Counted from the stretch's first letter, positions 40,692-49,858 are shown. The stretch: DNA of 64,000 nt from Modestobacter caceresii (GCF_000761485.1 NZ_JPMX01000075.1:99052-163051); one strand, 5' to 3'. Program-made: numbers and translations. Notes: generated from the sequence alone by a model not told the origin.

Positions 40692-41924
40692 TCAGGCGGT
40701 GGGGACGGCGGGGCCGGTGTCGGGGAGCTCGTCGCGGTGGACGACGCCGTCCTTGACCACCAGGACCACGCGGCCCGTCGCGGTGATGTCGGCGACCGGG
40801 TCGCCGTCGACCACGACCAGGTCGGCGAGCTTGCCGACCTCCAGGGTGCCGAGCTCGTGCGCCAGCCCGAGGTTCTCCGCGGCCCCGCGGGTGGCGGCGA
40901 TCAGCGTCTGCATCGGCGTCAGGCCGTGCTGCACCATCAACGCCAGCTCGCGGGACAGGTCGCCGTGCGGGTTGAACGGCGTGCCGGCGTCCGTGCCCGC
41001 GGCGATCTTCATCCCCGAGGCGACCGCGGCCGCGAAGCTCTCCCGCTGCTTGGCCGCCTCGCGCTCGGCCTTGTCCACCACCCACTCCGGGATGCCGGCG
41101 GCCATGCCGTTCCGGATGATCCCGTCGACGGCGAGGATCGTCGGCACCAGGAACGTGCCCTGGGCGACGGCGATGTCCAGCAGCTCGTCGTCGAGGTAGA
41201 AGCCGTGCTCGATGGAGTCGATGCCGGAGATCAGCGCGTTGTGGATGCCGGACCGGCCGATGGCGTGCGTGGTCACCCGGCGGCCGGAGTTGTGCGCCTC
41301 CTGGGCGACGACCGCCAGCCCCTCGGGCAGCAGCGCGGTCTGGGTCGGTGAGACGCCGGGGGTCAGCACGCCACCGGTGGCCATCACCTTGATCACCGCG
41401 GCGCCGGCCTTGATCTCCGCGCGGGTGGCCTTGCGCACCTCGTCGGGGCCGTCGGCCTCCCGGCCGATGAAGTGCCCGTGCCCACCGGTCATGGTGATCA
41501 CCCGGCCGGCCGCCTGCACCCGCGGCCCGGGCACCAGACCGCGGTCGATCGCCTTGGCCAGCTCCACCACGACATCGTCGGCGGCACCGCAGTCGCGCAC
41601 GGTGGTCACGCCGGACATCAGCGTCTCCACCGCTCCGGCGGCCGCCCGGAGGGTGGCCAGCGGCACCGTGTCTCCGGCGGTCTGCGCCATCAGGTCCGGG
41701 GCGCCGTCGGCGGTCAGGTGCACGTGGCAGTTGATCAGCCCGGGCAGCACGGTGCGGCCGCCGCCGTCGATGACGTTCTCCGGGGCGGTGCTCGGTGCGT
41801 CGGCGACCGGGCCGATCCAGACGATCCGGCGTCCCTCGACCACCAGCGCCTGCCCGGGGACGGGCGCGGAACCGGTGCCGTCGACGACGGTCACGTTGCG
41901 GAGCAGGAAGCTGGCGGGGGTCAT
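40692..41924 (-). CDS. Metal-dependent amidohydrolase, copy 2
   Basis: This 410-residue paralogue of the amidohydrolase at 37790-38983 has GLINCHVHLTADG, VIKVMATGGVLTPG, RVTTHAIGRSG, SIEHGFYL and AAGTDAGTPFNPHGDL. The N-terminal FLLRNVTVVDGTG is the usual beta-sandwich start. Like its twin it is predicted to cleave dipeptides or cyclic amides in the cytoplasm. The ATG at 41924 lies 14 bp after the dehydratase stop on the minus strand, so it is the last gene of the ABC-transporter operon. Confidence 0.88.
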   Translation of the reverse strand: MTPASFLLRNVTVVDGTGSAPVPGQALVVEGRRIVWIGPVADAPSTAPENVIDGGGRTVLPGLINCHVHLTADGAPDLMAQTAGDTVPLATLRAAAGAVETLMSGVTTVRDCGAADDVVVELAKAIDRGLVPGPRVQAAGRVITMTGGHGHFIGREADGPDEVRKATRAEIKAGAAVIKVMATGGVLTPGVSPTQTALLPEGLAVVAQEAHNSGRRVTTHAIGRSGIHNALISGIDSIEHGFYLDDELLDIAVAQGTFLVPTILAVDGIIRNGMAAGIPEWVVDKAEREAAKQRESFAAAVASGMKIAAGTDAGTPFNPHGDLSRELALMVQHGLTPMQTLIAATRGAAENLGLAHELGTLEVGKLADLVVVDGDPVADITATGRVVLVVKDGVVHRDELPDTGPAVPTA

Positions 41925-41938
41925 GCGGTGCCTTCCGG

Positions 41939-42910
41939 TCAGGTGGTCAGGCGGCCGAACAGGGTCAGGTCGACGTTGCCGCCGCTGGCGATCGAGACGA
42001 CCCGGGTGCCCGGGGGCAGGTCGAGGACGCCGGTCATCAGCGCCGCCAGCGGGGCGGCGGCCGAGGGCTCCAGCAGCAGTTTGGTGCGGGAGACCGCCAG
42101 CGGCAGCGCCCGCAGGATGTCCTCGTCGCTGACCGTCACCACCTGCTCGACGAAGGCCTGCACATGATCGACGGTGACCTGCCCGCTCATCGGCGCGGCC
42201 AGGCCGTCGGCGACGCTGCGGGCGGTGGGGTGCCGCACCGGCCCGCCGGCGGCCAGGCTGCGGGTCATCACGTCGGCGGTCTCCGGCTCCACGCCGATGA
42301 CCCGGACCCCCGGCGCCAGCCGGGCCAGCGCGGCGGCGACCCCGGAGATCAACCCGCCCCCGCCGACCGGCACCAGCACCACCTCGACGTCGGGCACGTC
42401 CTCGGCGATCTCCAGGCCGACGGTGCCGGTGCCGGCGACGACCGCGGGGTCGTCGAACGGGTGCACCGGCACCCGGCCGGTCTCGGCGACGGTGGCGGCG
42501 TAGGTCTCCAGCAGGTCGCCGTCGGTGAGGACGACGTCGGCCCCGTACCCGCGGCAGGCTGCGATCTTCGCCGGCACCGCGGTGGCCGGCATGACCACCG
42601 TGCCGGGCACCCCGACGCTGGCGGCCGCGTAGGCGACCGCGGCCCCGGCGTTGCCGGCGGACAGCGTGATCACCCCGCGGGCGCGCTCGTCCGGAGGCAG
42701 GGACAGCACCTTGTTCAGCGCCCCGCGGGCCTTGAAGCTGCCGGTCCGCTGGAACACCTCGGCCTTGAGGTCCAGCCGCACCCCCCACAGCTCGCCGAGG
42801 CTGGTGGAGCGGAGCACCGGGGTGCGGTGCACCCGGTCGGTGAGCCGGGCCGCCGCCGCCCGGACGTCGTCCAGGGTGACCAGCGGAGCCGCGCGCAGGT
42901 CGGCGGTCAC
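41939..42910 (-). CDS. PLP-dependent threonine/serine dehydratase-like enzyme, copy 2
   Basis: This 323-residue fold-type II PLP enzyme has the cofactor lysine in RTGSFKARGALN, SAGNAGAAVAYAA as the substrate loop (Asn-Ala instead of the usual Asn-His, which may change specificity) and GGGGLISG. It is related to the enzyme at 36838-37788. The GTG start overlaps the upstream permease stop by GTGA, so it is translated with the importer. It is followed by the second amidohydrolase. Confidence 0.88.
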   Translation of the reverse strand: MTADLRAAPLVTLDDVRAAAARLTDRVHRTPVLRSTSLGELWGVRLDLKAEVFQRTGSFKARGALNKVLSLPPDERARGVITLSAGNAGAAVAYAAASVGVPGTVVMPATAVPAKIAACRGYGADVVLTDGDLLETYAATVAETGRVPVHPFDDPAVVAGTGTVGLEIAEDVPDVEVVLVPVGGGGLISGVAAALARLAPGVRVIGVEPETADVMTRSLAAGGPVRHPTARSVADGLAAPMSGQVTVDHVQAFVEQVVTVSDEDILRALPLAVSRTKLLLEPSAAAPLAALMTGVLDLPPGTRVVSIASGGNVDLTLFGRLTT

Positions 42911-43752
42911 CCGGCCGGCCCGTCGACGGTGCGCATCCGCGGGTCCAGGGCGTCGCGCAGGCCGTCGCCGAGCAGGTTGAAGGCGAGGATGGCCAGGAAG
43001 ATCGCGATCCCGGGGAACGTGGTGAGGTGCGGGGCGCTGAAGATGAACTGCCGCCCCTCCCCCAGCATCGTGCCCCACTCGGCGGTGGGTGACTGCACGC
43101 CCAGCCCGAGGAAGCCCAGGCCGGCGGCGAGCAGGATGCTCACCCCGATGCTGAGCGTGCCGTGCACCAGCACCGGGGTCAGCGAGTTGCGGAACACGTG
43201 CCGGGTGATGATGCGCAGGTTGCTGGCGCCCAGCGCCCGCGCCGCCTCGACGTAGGGCTCCTCGCGCAGGCTGAGCACCGAGGAGCGCACCAGTCGGATG
43301 ATCACCGGGATCACGCTGATCCCGACCGCGATGATCACGTTCTGCAGGCTGACGCCCAGGACGGCGACCAGCGTGAGGGCCAGCAGGATGGAGGTGAAGG
43401 CGAACATCATGTCGGCGAACCGGGAGATCGCCAGGTCCGCCCAGCCGCCGTAGTAGCCGGCGATCATCCCCAGCGGCACGCCGATCACCAGGCCGATCGA
43501 GACGGCCAGGACGCCGATCAGCAGTGAGATGCGGGCGCCGTACATCAGCCGGGTGGCGATGTCCCGGCCCAGCTGGTCGGTGCCCAGCCAGTGCTCGGCC
43601 GACGGCCCCTGGATGGCGACCGACAGGTTCTGCGCGTTCGGGTCGAACGGCGAGATCAGCGGGGCGAAGATCGCCAGCACGACGAACGTGACGATGATCC
43701 CCAGCCCGATCATCGCCGGGGTGTGGTGCCGGAATCGGCTCCATGCCCTCAT
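42907..43752 (-). CDS. Peptide ABC transporter permease (DppC/OppC type)
   Basis: This 281-residue permease starts MRAWSRFRHHTPAMIGLGII and has about six membrane helices. The EAA loop EEPYVEAARALGASNLRIIT contacts the ATPases. QNLSVAIQGPSAEHWLGTDQLGRD is the typical external segment of DppC, given here in part. It works with the permease at 43797-44723. Its start codon is the last of three ATGs made by a 14-bp tandem repeat; the first two open five-codon mini-ORFs. Confidence 0.93.
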   Translation of the reverse strand: MRAWSRFRHHTPAMIGLGIIVTFVVLAIFAPLISPFDPNAQNLSVAIQGPSAEHWLGTDQLGRDIATRLMYGARISLLIGVLAVSIGLVIGVPLGMIAGYYGGWADLAISRFADMMFAFTSILLALTLVAVLGVSLQNVIIAVGISVIPVIIRLVRSSVLSLREEPYVEAARALGASNLRIITRHVFRNSLTPVLVHGTLSIGVSILLAAGLGFLGLGVQSPTAEWGTMLGEGRQFIFSAPHLTTFPGIAIFLAILAFNLLGDGLRDALDPRMRTVDGPAG

Positions 43753-43780
43753 GGTGTGGCCCTCATGGTGTGGCCCTCAT
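43746..43780 (-). repeat. 14-bp tandem repeat creating chained five-codon mini-ORFs
   Basis: The unit CCCTCATGGTGTGG is repeated at 43746-43759 and 43760-43773 with a partial third copy. On the minus strand it reads ATGAGGGCCACACC twice before the real permease ATG at 43752. Each copy encodes MRATP and stops in a TGA that overlaps the next ATG. The strong GGAGGGG site (about 43786-43792) serves the first ATG at 43780. Confidence 0.8.
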
Positions 43781-43796
43781 CGGATCCCCTCCATCA

Positions 43797-44723
43797 TCAG
43801 TACCGGATCCGCGGGTCGACGACGACATAGAGCACGTCGACGATCACGTTGAGCAGGATGAACGCCGCGGCGTAGACCAGGACGATCCCCTGGACGACGG
43901 CGAAGTCGCGGGCACCGATCGAGTCGACGAGCAGCCGCCCGATGCCGGGCCAGCCGAACACCGTCTCGGTCAGCACCGCGCCGCCGAGCAGGGCGCCGAA
44001 CTGCAGGCTGATGACCGTCAGGATCGGGATGAACGCGTTGCGCAGCCCGTGCCGGATGATCACCGTGGTCGGCGGGGCGCCCTTGGCCTCGGCGGTGCGG
44101 ACGTAGTCCTGACCGAGCACCTCGAGCATGCTGGCCCGGGTCATCCGGGAGATCAGCGCTGTGGAGAAGGCCGCCAGCGTCACCGCCGGCAGCACGATGC
44201 TCAGCGGCTCCCCGCTGCCCGCCGCCGGCAGCCAGCCGAGGGTGACCGCGAAGAGCAGGATGAGCAGCAGGCCCAGCCAGTAGACCGGCATGGACACGCC
44301 CATCATCGCCACGCTGGAGATCACGTGGTCGACGATCGAGTTGCGGCGGACGGCGGCGACCACCCCGGCGGTGACCCCGGCGATGGTGCCGATGATCGTC
44401 GCCACGACCGCGAGGATCAGCGTCGCCGGGAGCCGGACCGCGATCTCGCTGGACACCGGCGCAGAGGTGCGCGCCGAGGTGCCCAGGTCACCGGTCAGCA
44501 CGCCGGTGATGAACGACCAGTACTGGGTCAGCAGCGACTGGTCGAGCCCGAGCTCCGCCCGGAGCCGGGCGACCTGGTCCTCGCTGGCGTTCAGCCCGGC
44601 CAGCACCCGCGCGGGGTCGCCGGGCAGCACGCGCAGCATCAGGAAGATCAGGATCGACACCCCGAAGAGGGTGATCAACGACAGCAGCAGGGTGCGCACG
44701 ATGTGCGCCGCGGTGCCCTTCAT
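43797..44723 (-). CDS. Peptide ABC transporter permease (DppB/OppB type)
   Basis: This 308-residue permease has the DppB start HIVRTLLLSLITLFGVSIL, FLMLRVLPGDPARVL, six membrane helices and the EAA-like loop MLEVLGQDYVRTAEAKGAP. It forms the channel with the DppC-type partner that follows 44 bp downstream. It is preceded by the binding-protein gene and a hairpin. Confidence 0.93.
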   Translation of the reverse strand: MKGTAAHIVRTLLLSLITLFGVSILIFLMLRVLPGDPARVLAGLNASEDQVARLRAELGLDQSLLTQYWSFITGVLTGDLGTSARTSAPVSSEIAVRLPATLILAVVATIIGTIAGVTAGVVAAVRRNSIVDHVISSVAMMGVSMPVYWLGLLLILLFAVTLGWLPAAGSGEPLSIVLPAVTLAAFSTALISRMTRASMLEVLGQDYVRTAEAKGAPPTTVIIRHGLRNAFIPILTVISLQFGALLGGAVLTETVFGWPGIGRLLVDSIGARDFAVVQGIVLVYAAAFILLNVIVDVLYVVVDPRIRY

Positions 44724-44775
44724 CCCCGTCCTCTCCCGTACCCGGACCGGCGGCTCGCGTGCACCGCCGGGCGAT

Positions 44776-44805
44776 GGCCGCCCCTGCCCGCAGGCAGGGG
44801 CGGCC
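44776..44805 (-). terminator. Hairpin between binding protein and permease genes
   Basis: Arms 44776-44788 and 44793-44805 form a perfect 13-bp GC stem with a 4-nt loop. In ABC operons such hairpins stabilise the binding-protein mRNA or reduce transcription into the permeases. Confidence 0.6.
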
Positions 44806-44817
44806 GTCCGATGGTGG

Positions 44818-46410
44818 TCAGTTCGCCGGCCGGGCGTACATGGCGTCGAACTTCTCGACCGGGGTGGCGCTCACACCGGTGACGTCCGCGTCGTAGACGA
44901 TCGGGAACGACTGGGTCCACAGGAAGATCCACGGGGCGTCGTCCCAGATGATCTGCGAGGCGTCGCAGTACAGCTGCTCACGGGTGTCCCGGTCGGTCTC
45001 CACGTCCGCCTGGGCGAGCAGCGCCTCGACCTCGGGGTTGGTGTAGAACGACGTCCCCAGACCGGCCGGCGGGTGGGTCGCCTGGCGGAACATCTGCATC
45101 TGGAAGTCGGCGTCCAGGTAGGCCGGGGCCCAGCCGAGCAGGTGCGCCTCCGGCGTGTTCTCCGTGACCGGTGCGTTCACCCGGGCGAGGAACGACGGGA
45201 AGTCGCTGGTGGAGACGCTGACGTCCAGACCGGCCTCGCGCAGGTAGCCGGCGATGGCCTCGGCCGCCTGGGCGTCCTGCACGTACCGGCCGCTGGGGGT
45301 GAGCAGCTCGATGCTCGCCCCGACCGCCCCGGCCTCCTCCAGCAGCTGCCGGGCCCGCTCCGGGTCGTACTCGTAGGAGCCGGTCTCGCAGTAGCCGAAC
45401 AGGCTGGGGGCCATCGGCGCATCGAGCACCTCGGCCGCACCGAAGAGGACGTTGTCGATGATCGCCTGCTTGTCGACCGCGTAGTTCAGCGCCTGGCGCA
45501 CCCGGGGGTCCTGCATCACCGGGTCGGTGTTGTCCAGCGCGATGAAGATGGTGCGGTCGCTCTCGGCGAGCAGCACCTCGACGTCCTCGTTGGCCTGCAG
45601 CGCCTCGATGTCCGAGACCGGCGGCAGGATGATCATGTCGACCTGGCCGGCGAGCAGCAGGCTCTCCCGGGTCGCCGCCTCGGGGACCACCCGGAAGACG
45701 ACGGTCTCGTAGTAGGGCTCCTCGCCCCAGTAGTCGCCGTACTTGGTGACGGTGAGGCTCTCCCCGGCGGTGTACTCGCCGAACTCGTACGGACCGGTGC
45801 CGACCGGCCGGGTGTACTCCTGGTAGCTGTTGCCCTCCGCGTCGACCGAGGTCGGGGAGATGATCCCGGCGACCGTCGCCGACAGCGCGCTGACGAAGCC
45901 GGGCGAGGGCTGGCTGAGGCTGACCTCGACGGTGTTCTCGTCGACCGCGGTGGCCGACTCGAACGCCGCGAACGCCGCGCCCTGCGGCACGGTCAGCTCC
46001 GGGTCGGTGATCCGCTCCAGGTTGTAGACGACGGCCTCGGCGTCGAACGGCGTCCCGTCCTGGAACGTGACGCCCTCACGCAGCTCGAAGGTGAGCGTCA
46101 GGCCGTCCTCGGAGACCTCGTAGGACTCGGCGAGGACCCCGGCGATCTCCCCCTCGTCGTCGATCTCCACCAGCGTCTCGACCACGTAGTCGACCATGTT
46201 GGACACGGTCGTCGTGGTCTGCCCGGCCGGGTCGAACGTGTCCGGGTCGATGCCCACGGCGATGGAGAAGGTGGCGTCCCCACCCTCCCCGTCGGCCGCG
46301 GGCGCTTCCGGGTCGCTGACGCTGCAGGCGCTGAGCAGCAGGCCCAGCGCCGCGGCGGCGGCCAGGGACCTGATCCGGGAGGGGCTGCGTCGTGCTCGGG
46401 TCGTGTTCAT
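44818..46410 (-). CDS. Peptide ABC transporter substrate-binding lipoprotein (SBP_bac_5)
   Basis: This 530-residue lipoprotein has an Arg-rich signal, a hydrophobic core and the lipobox LLLSAC. The mature part has IDPDTFDPAGQTTTTV, YEVSEDGLTLTFELREGV, TFQDGTPFDAEAVVYNLERI and ALNYAVDKQAIIDNVLFG, all typical of DppA/OppA-type peptide binding proteins. The ATG at 46410 is preferred; an in-frame TTG ten codons upstream has no support. It delivers peptides or related ligands to the permeases downstream. The neighbouring amidohydrolases and dehydratase suggest peptides containing hydroxy amino acids. Confidence 0.92.
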   Translation of the reverse strand: MNTTRARRSPSRIRSLAAAAALGLLLSACSVSDPEAPAADGEGGDATFSIAVGIDPDTFDPAGQTTTTVSNMVDYVVETLVEIDDEGEIAGVLAESYEVSEDGLTLTFELREGVTFQDGTPFDAEAVVYNLERITDPELTVPQGAAFAAFESATAVDENTVEVSLSQPSPGFVSALSATVAGIISPTSVDAEGNSYQEYTRPVGTGPYEFGEYTAGESLTVTKYGDYWGEEPYYETVVFRVVPEAATRESLLLAGQVDMIILPPVSDIEALQANEDVEVLLAESDRTIFIALDNTDPVMQDPRVRQALNYAVDKQAIIDNVLFGAAEVLDAPMAPSLFGYCETGSYEYDPERARQLLEEAGAVGASIELLTPSGRYVQDAQAAEAIAGYLREAGLDVSVSTSDFPSFLARVNAPVTENTPEAHLLGWAPAYLDADFQMQMFRQATHPPAGLGTSFYTNPEVEALLAQADVETDRDTREQLYCDASQIIWDDAPWIFLWTQSFPIVYDADVTGVSATPVEKFDAMYARPAN

Positions 46411-46516
46411 CGGCTTCCGCTCTGACGAGGTGACACGCAACGGGTCGGACGGTGGGACGGTGTCGTCGGCGACGACGGGGCTTGGGGCGACGGGGCTGGG
46501 AGCGAGGCGGGGCCGG

Positions 46517-47569
46517 TCACGCGATCACCGGCTTGACCTCGGCGAAGTGACAGGCGCTGGGGTGGCCGGAACCGGCGCGGTCGATCAGCGCCGGCTCCTC
46601 CTCGGCGCAGATCTGCTGGGCCTTGGGGCACCGGGTCCGGAAGTTGCACCCCGACGGCGGGTTCGCCGGGCTGGGCACGTCGCCGGTGAGGATCATCCGT
46701 TCCCGGCTGCCGCGCTTGGTCGGGTCCGGGATCGGCACCGCGGACAGCAGCGCCTGCGTGTACGGGTGCGTGGGGCGGGCGTAGATGTCGGCCCGGTCAC
46801 CGATCTCGACGACCTTGCCCAGGTACATCACCGCGACCCGGGTGGAGATGTGCCGCACCACCGACAGGTCGTGGGCGATGAAGACGTAGGCCAGGCCGAG
46901 CCTGTCCTGCAGTTCCTGGAGCAGGTTGACCACCTGGGCCTGGATCGAGACGTCGAGGGCCGAGACCGGCTCGTCGAGCACCAGGACCTGGGGGTCCAGC
47001 GCCAGCGCCCGGGCGATGCCGATCCGCTGCCGCTGCCCACCGGAGAACTCGTGCGGGTACCGGCTGGCCTGCTCGGCGCTGAGCCCCACCGACTCCAGCA
47101 GCTCGTCGACCCGGGCGCGCAGCTCGCTGCCGGAGGCCAGGCCGTGGATCTGCAGCGGCTCGGCGACGATGCCGCGCACCGTCATCCGCGGGTTCAGCGA
47201 GGTGTAGGGGTCCTGGAAGACGAACTGCATCTCCCGGCGGACGGCCTTCATCTGGGCCCGGCCGAAGCCGGTGATGTCCACGCCCTTGAAGTGCACTGAG
47301 CCCGACGTCGGCTCCAGCAGCTTGACCAGGGTGCGGCCGGTGGTGGTCTTCCCGCAGCCGGACTCCCCGACCAGGCCGAGGGTCTCCCCCGCGGTCAGCG
47401 TGAAGCTGACCCCGTCGACGGCGTAGACCGTGCCGACCTGCCGCCGGGTGACCCCGCCGCGGATCGGGAAGTGGGTCTTGAGGTCGGTGACCCGGAGGAT
47501 CTCGGTGCCGTGCGCAGCACGGGTGTGCAGGTCCTGGGAGGCGCCGGTCGGCGTGGCCACGGCGCTCAT
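46517..47569 (-). CDS. Peptide ABC transporter ATPase (DppF/OppF type)
   Basis: This 350-residue ATPase has Walker [15 protein letters not shown], signature [16 protein letters not shown], Walker [13 protein letters not shown] and the C-terminal oligopeptide-transporter domain with a cysteine group ([19 protein letters not shown]). It pairs with the DppD-type subunit encoded immediately upstream, whose stop overlaps this start by an ATGA. Confidence 0.94.
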   Translation of the reverse strand: MSAVATPTGASQDLHTRAAHGTEILRVTDLKTHFPIRGGVTRRQVGTVYAVDGVSFTLTAGETLGLVGESGCGKTTTGRTLVKLLEPTSGSVHFKGVDITGFGRAQMKAVRREMQFVFQDPYTSLNPRMTVRGIVAEPLQIHGLASGSELRARVDELLESVGLSAEQASRYPHEFSGGQRQRIGIARALALDPQVLVLDEPVSALDVSIQAQVVNLLQELQDRLGLAYVFIAHDLSVVRHISTRVAVMYLGKVVEIGDRADIYARPTHPYTQALLSAVPIPDPTKRGSRERMILTGDVPSPANPPSGCNFRTRCPKAQQICAEEEPALIDRAGSGHPSACHFAEVKPVIA

Positions 47570-48609
47570 GCGCCGCTGCTCCCCAGCCGGGCACCCATCT
47601 CACGGGACACGACGGCCATCTCGGCAGGGACCTCCTCGGAGAAGTGGCAGGCGGCGCGCGCGCCGTTGCCGGTGTCGTAGAGCGGCGGCACCTCGGTGCG
47701 GCACAGCTCACGGCCCTTGGACACCCGGCAGCGCGGGTGGAAGGAGCAGCCGGGAGGGAGGTCGATCAGGTTCGGCGGAGCCCCCGGGATGGGGTCCAGC
47801 CGGGCCAGGTCGACGTCCAGCCGGGGCAGGCTGCTCATCAGGCCGAGCGTGTAGGGGTGCCGCGGGGCGGCGAAGATCGAGAAGACGTCGGCGACCTCGA
47901 CCACCTTGCCGCCGTACATGACCACCACCCGGTCGGCGTGCTCGGCGATCAGGCCCAGGTCGTGGGTGATGAGGATGGTGGCGGCGTTGGTGCGTTCCTT
48001 CGCCGTCTTCAGCACGTCCAGCACCTGGGCCTGGATCGTCACGTCCAGGGCGGTGGTGGGCTCGTCGGCGATGAGCACCTTCGGGTCGTTGGCGATCGCC
48101 ATCGCGATCATCGCCCGCTGCCGCATCCCGCCGGAGTGCTCGTGCGGGTACTGGTCGAAGCGGCCCTCGGGGTTGGGGACGCCGACCATGGTCAGCAGCT
48201 CCACCGCCCGGGTGCGGGCGGCGTCCTTGCTCATCTTCCGGTCGTGCAGCCGGAGCGCCTCGGAGATCTGGGCCCCGACGGTCAGCACCGGGTTCAGGCT
48301 GGTCATCGGGTCCTGGAAGATCATCCCGATCTCGCTGCCGCGCAGCCGCCTCAGCTCCTTGGTCGGCATGGTCAGCAGGTCGCGACCCTCGAAGAGGATC
48401 TCGCCGCCGGTGATCCGCCCCGGGGGGCTCTGGATCAGGCCGAGGATCGACATCGCGGTGACGCTCTTGCCGGAGCCGGACTCGCCGACGACGCCGAGGG
48501 TCTCGCCGGGGAACAGGTCCCAGCTGACGTCGTTGACGGCCTTCACGACGCCGGCGGGGGTGACGAATTCCGTCGTCAGGCCCCGGACGGAGAGAACAGG
48601 ACTGCTCAC
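47566..48609 (-). CDS. Peptide ABC transporter ATPase (DppD/OppD type)
   Basis: This 347-residue ATPase has Walker [16 protein letters not shown], signature [16 protein letters not shown], Walker [13 protein letters not shown] and the C-terminal [21 protein letters not shown] cysteine group, given in shortened form here as CSFHPRC and ELCRTEVP. It is the first gene of the operon. The start is a GTG at 48609 with GAGGAGG upstream. A likely -10 (TAGCTT, minus strand) and a CRP/GlxR-like site lie upstream. Confidence 0.94.
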   Translation of the reverse strand: MSSPVLSVRGLTTEFVTPAGVVKAVNDVSWDLFPGETLGVVGESGSGKSVTAMSILGLIQSPPGRITGGEILFEGRDLLTMPTKELRRLRGSEIGMIFQDPMTSLNPVLTVGAQISEALRLHDRKMSKDAARTRAVELLTMVGVPNPEGRFDQYPHEHSGGMRQRAMIAMAIANDPKVLIADEPTTALDVTIQAQVLDVLKTAKERTNAATILITHDLGLIAEHADRVVVMYGGKVVEVADVFSIFAAPRHPYTLGLMSSLPRLDVDLARLDPIPGAPPNLIDLPPGCSFHPRCRVSKGRELCRTEVPPLYDTGNGARAACHFSEEVPAEMAVVSREMGARLGSSGA

Positions 48610-48641
48610 AAACAGCGCCTCCTCGACCGATCAGTGGCTGA

Positions 48642-48647
48642 AAGCTA
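48642..48647 (-). promoter_or_regulatory. -10 box candidate for the oppD operon
   Basis: The minus strand reads TAGCTT, matching TANNNT, 33 bp before the GTG of oppD. No good -35 is visible, consistent with an activator-dependent promoter. Confidence 0.45.
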
Positions 48648-48674
48648 GATCACTGCGACCGGGTTTGGGTGACG

Positions 48675-48687
48675 GTCGTGTCACGAC
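48675..48687. promoter_or_regulatory. 13-bp dyad upstream of oppD
   Basis: GTCGTG-T-CACGAC is a perfect dyad lying just upstream of the predicted -10 region. It may be an operator for the Lrp-type regulator encoded next door or another factor. The evidence is symmetry and position only. Confidence 0.4.
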
Positions 48688-48706
48688 GGTGAGTCCATGC
48701 GTTCCG

Positions 48707-48722
48707 TGTGACCGGCCTCACA
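48707..48722. promoter_or_regulatory. CRP/GlxR-type binding site
   Basis: TGTGACCGGCCTCACA is an exact TGTGA-N6-TCACA match, the CRP-family consensus used by GlxR and CRP in actinobacteria. Its centre is about 80 bp upstream of the start site predicted from the -10 at 48642, a workable activator position. It suggests cAMP control of peptide uptake. Confidence 0.6.
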
Positions 48723-48745
48723 CTCTGTGTGTCGAAGGACGGAGC

Positions 48746-49768
48746 CTACTGCTCGCCGGGCACCGGATCGGACCAGACGTCCATCCGCACCGTGCCGGTC
48801 GCGCGCCCCTCGACGTCGAGCAGGTGGCCCATCCGCTTGACCGCGCGCAGCACCACCAGCCGGTCGACCACGACGACGTCGGGCACCACGTGGGAGAGCT
48901 CCTGCTCGAAGCGGTGCACCTCCTCCAGCGAGGCCAGCCAGGCCACCACGAGCAGGCTCGGCGTGCCGGCCAGCGTCGTCGACAGCCGCACCTGACGCAG
49001 CCGGCCCAGCCGGGCCGCGGCGTCGTCCAGCCGCCCGGCCGGGGCGTCGGCCGACAGCACGACCATCACCGGCAGCCCGGCCAGCGGCGCGGCCACCTCG
49101 GTGCGCAGCAGCACCGCGCCGGAGCTGATCAGCCGGTCGACCCGGCGGCGCGCGGTCGGCTGGCTGATCCCGGTCGCCGCGGCGAGCGCGGCGTAGGACG
49201 CCCGGCCGTCCTCCCCCAGCGCCGACATCAGCTCCCGGTCGACGTCGTCGAGCACGGTCGGGCGGGTCAGGTGCGGTGGTCCGCCGCTGCCGCCGTTCGA
49301 CGGCAGCACGCCGAGGCGCCAGGTGCTGCCCTCGGCGTAGAGCCGGGTGGCGATCCGCGCCCGGGTGCCGGTGACCCCGGGCACCCGGTCCAGCCGCTCC
49401 AGCAGGTAGCGCCCGAGGGTGGGCAGGTCGACGGCGGCCACGGTGAGCATCAGGTCCCGGCCGCCGGCGGTGATGTCCACCGAGAGGGCGTGTGCGTCAC
49501 GGGCGAGCTCACTGGCGACCCGGGTCTTCTCGCTCGGCAGGCAGGTCACGTCGACGTAGGCCAGCACCTGGGCGTGGTGCGACCCCGGGCCGGGCGTGCC
49601 GGTGACCCAGGCGGCGCCGGCTGCGCGCAGCCGGTCCCACCGCCGGGACGCGGTGACCGCGTTGGTGCCGACCATCGCCGCGACCTCGGTCCACGGGGCC
49701 CGCGGGTCGCGCTGCAACGCCTCGACGAGAGCCAGGTCGTCCTCGTCCAGCACAACCGATCGGGTCAC
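48746..49768 (-). CDS. Lrp/AsnC-family regulator with two Lrp modules
   Basis: This 340-residue protein contains two Lrp units in tandem. The first helix-turn-helix includes PRAPWTEVAAMVGTNAVTAS and the second ASYAALAAATGISQPTARRR. Each is followed by an AsnC-type ligand domain (VLAYVDVTCLPSEKTRVASE and LPVMVVLSADAPAGRLDDAA). Single-unit Lrp proteins are about 150 residues, so this is a duplication-fusion form known in actinobacteria. It probably senses an amino acid and controls the divergent M20 gene and the peptide importer. The start is a GTG at 49768. Confidence 0.9.
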   Translation of the reverse strand: MTRSVVLDEDDLALVEALQRDPRAPWTEVAAMVGTNAVTASRRWDRLRAAGAAWVTGTPGPGSHHAQVLAYVDVTCLPSEKTRVASELARDAHALSVDITAGGRDLMLTVAAVDLPTLGRYLLERLDRVPGVTGTRARIATRLYAEGSTWRLGVLPSNGGSGGPPHLTRPTVLDDVDRELMSALGEDGRASYAALAAATGISQPTARRRVDRLISSGAVLLRTEVAAPLAGLPVMVVLSADAPAGRLDDAAARLGRLRQVRLSTTLAGTPSLLVVAWLASLEEVHRFEQELSHVVPDVVVVDRLVVLRAVKRMGHLLDVEGRATGTVRMDVWSDPVPGEQ

Positions 49769-49802
49769 TTCGGGCCCCTCTCGTGACGGATGACTGCAAA
49801 TC

Positions 49803-49832
49803 CTGTCGGAGAACGTGCCGAACTCCTAACGT
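49803..49832 (+). promoter_or_regulatory. Promoter candidate for the M20 amidohydrolase
   Basis: CTGTCG (49803-49808), an 18-bp gap and TAACGT (49827-49832) lie in the gap between the Lrp and M20 genes, 27 bp before the GTG at 49859. By pattern only. Confidence 0.4.
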
Positions 49833-49858
49833 CCCGCCCACCGATCCGAGGAGGGCAC

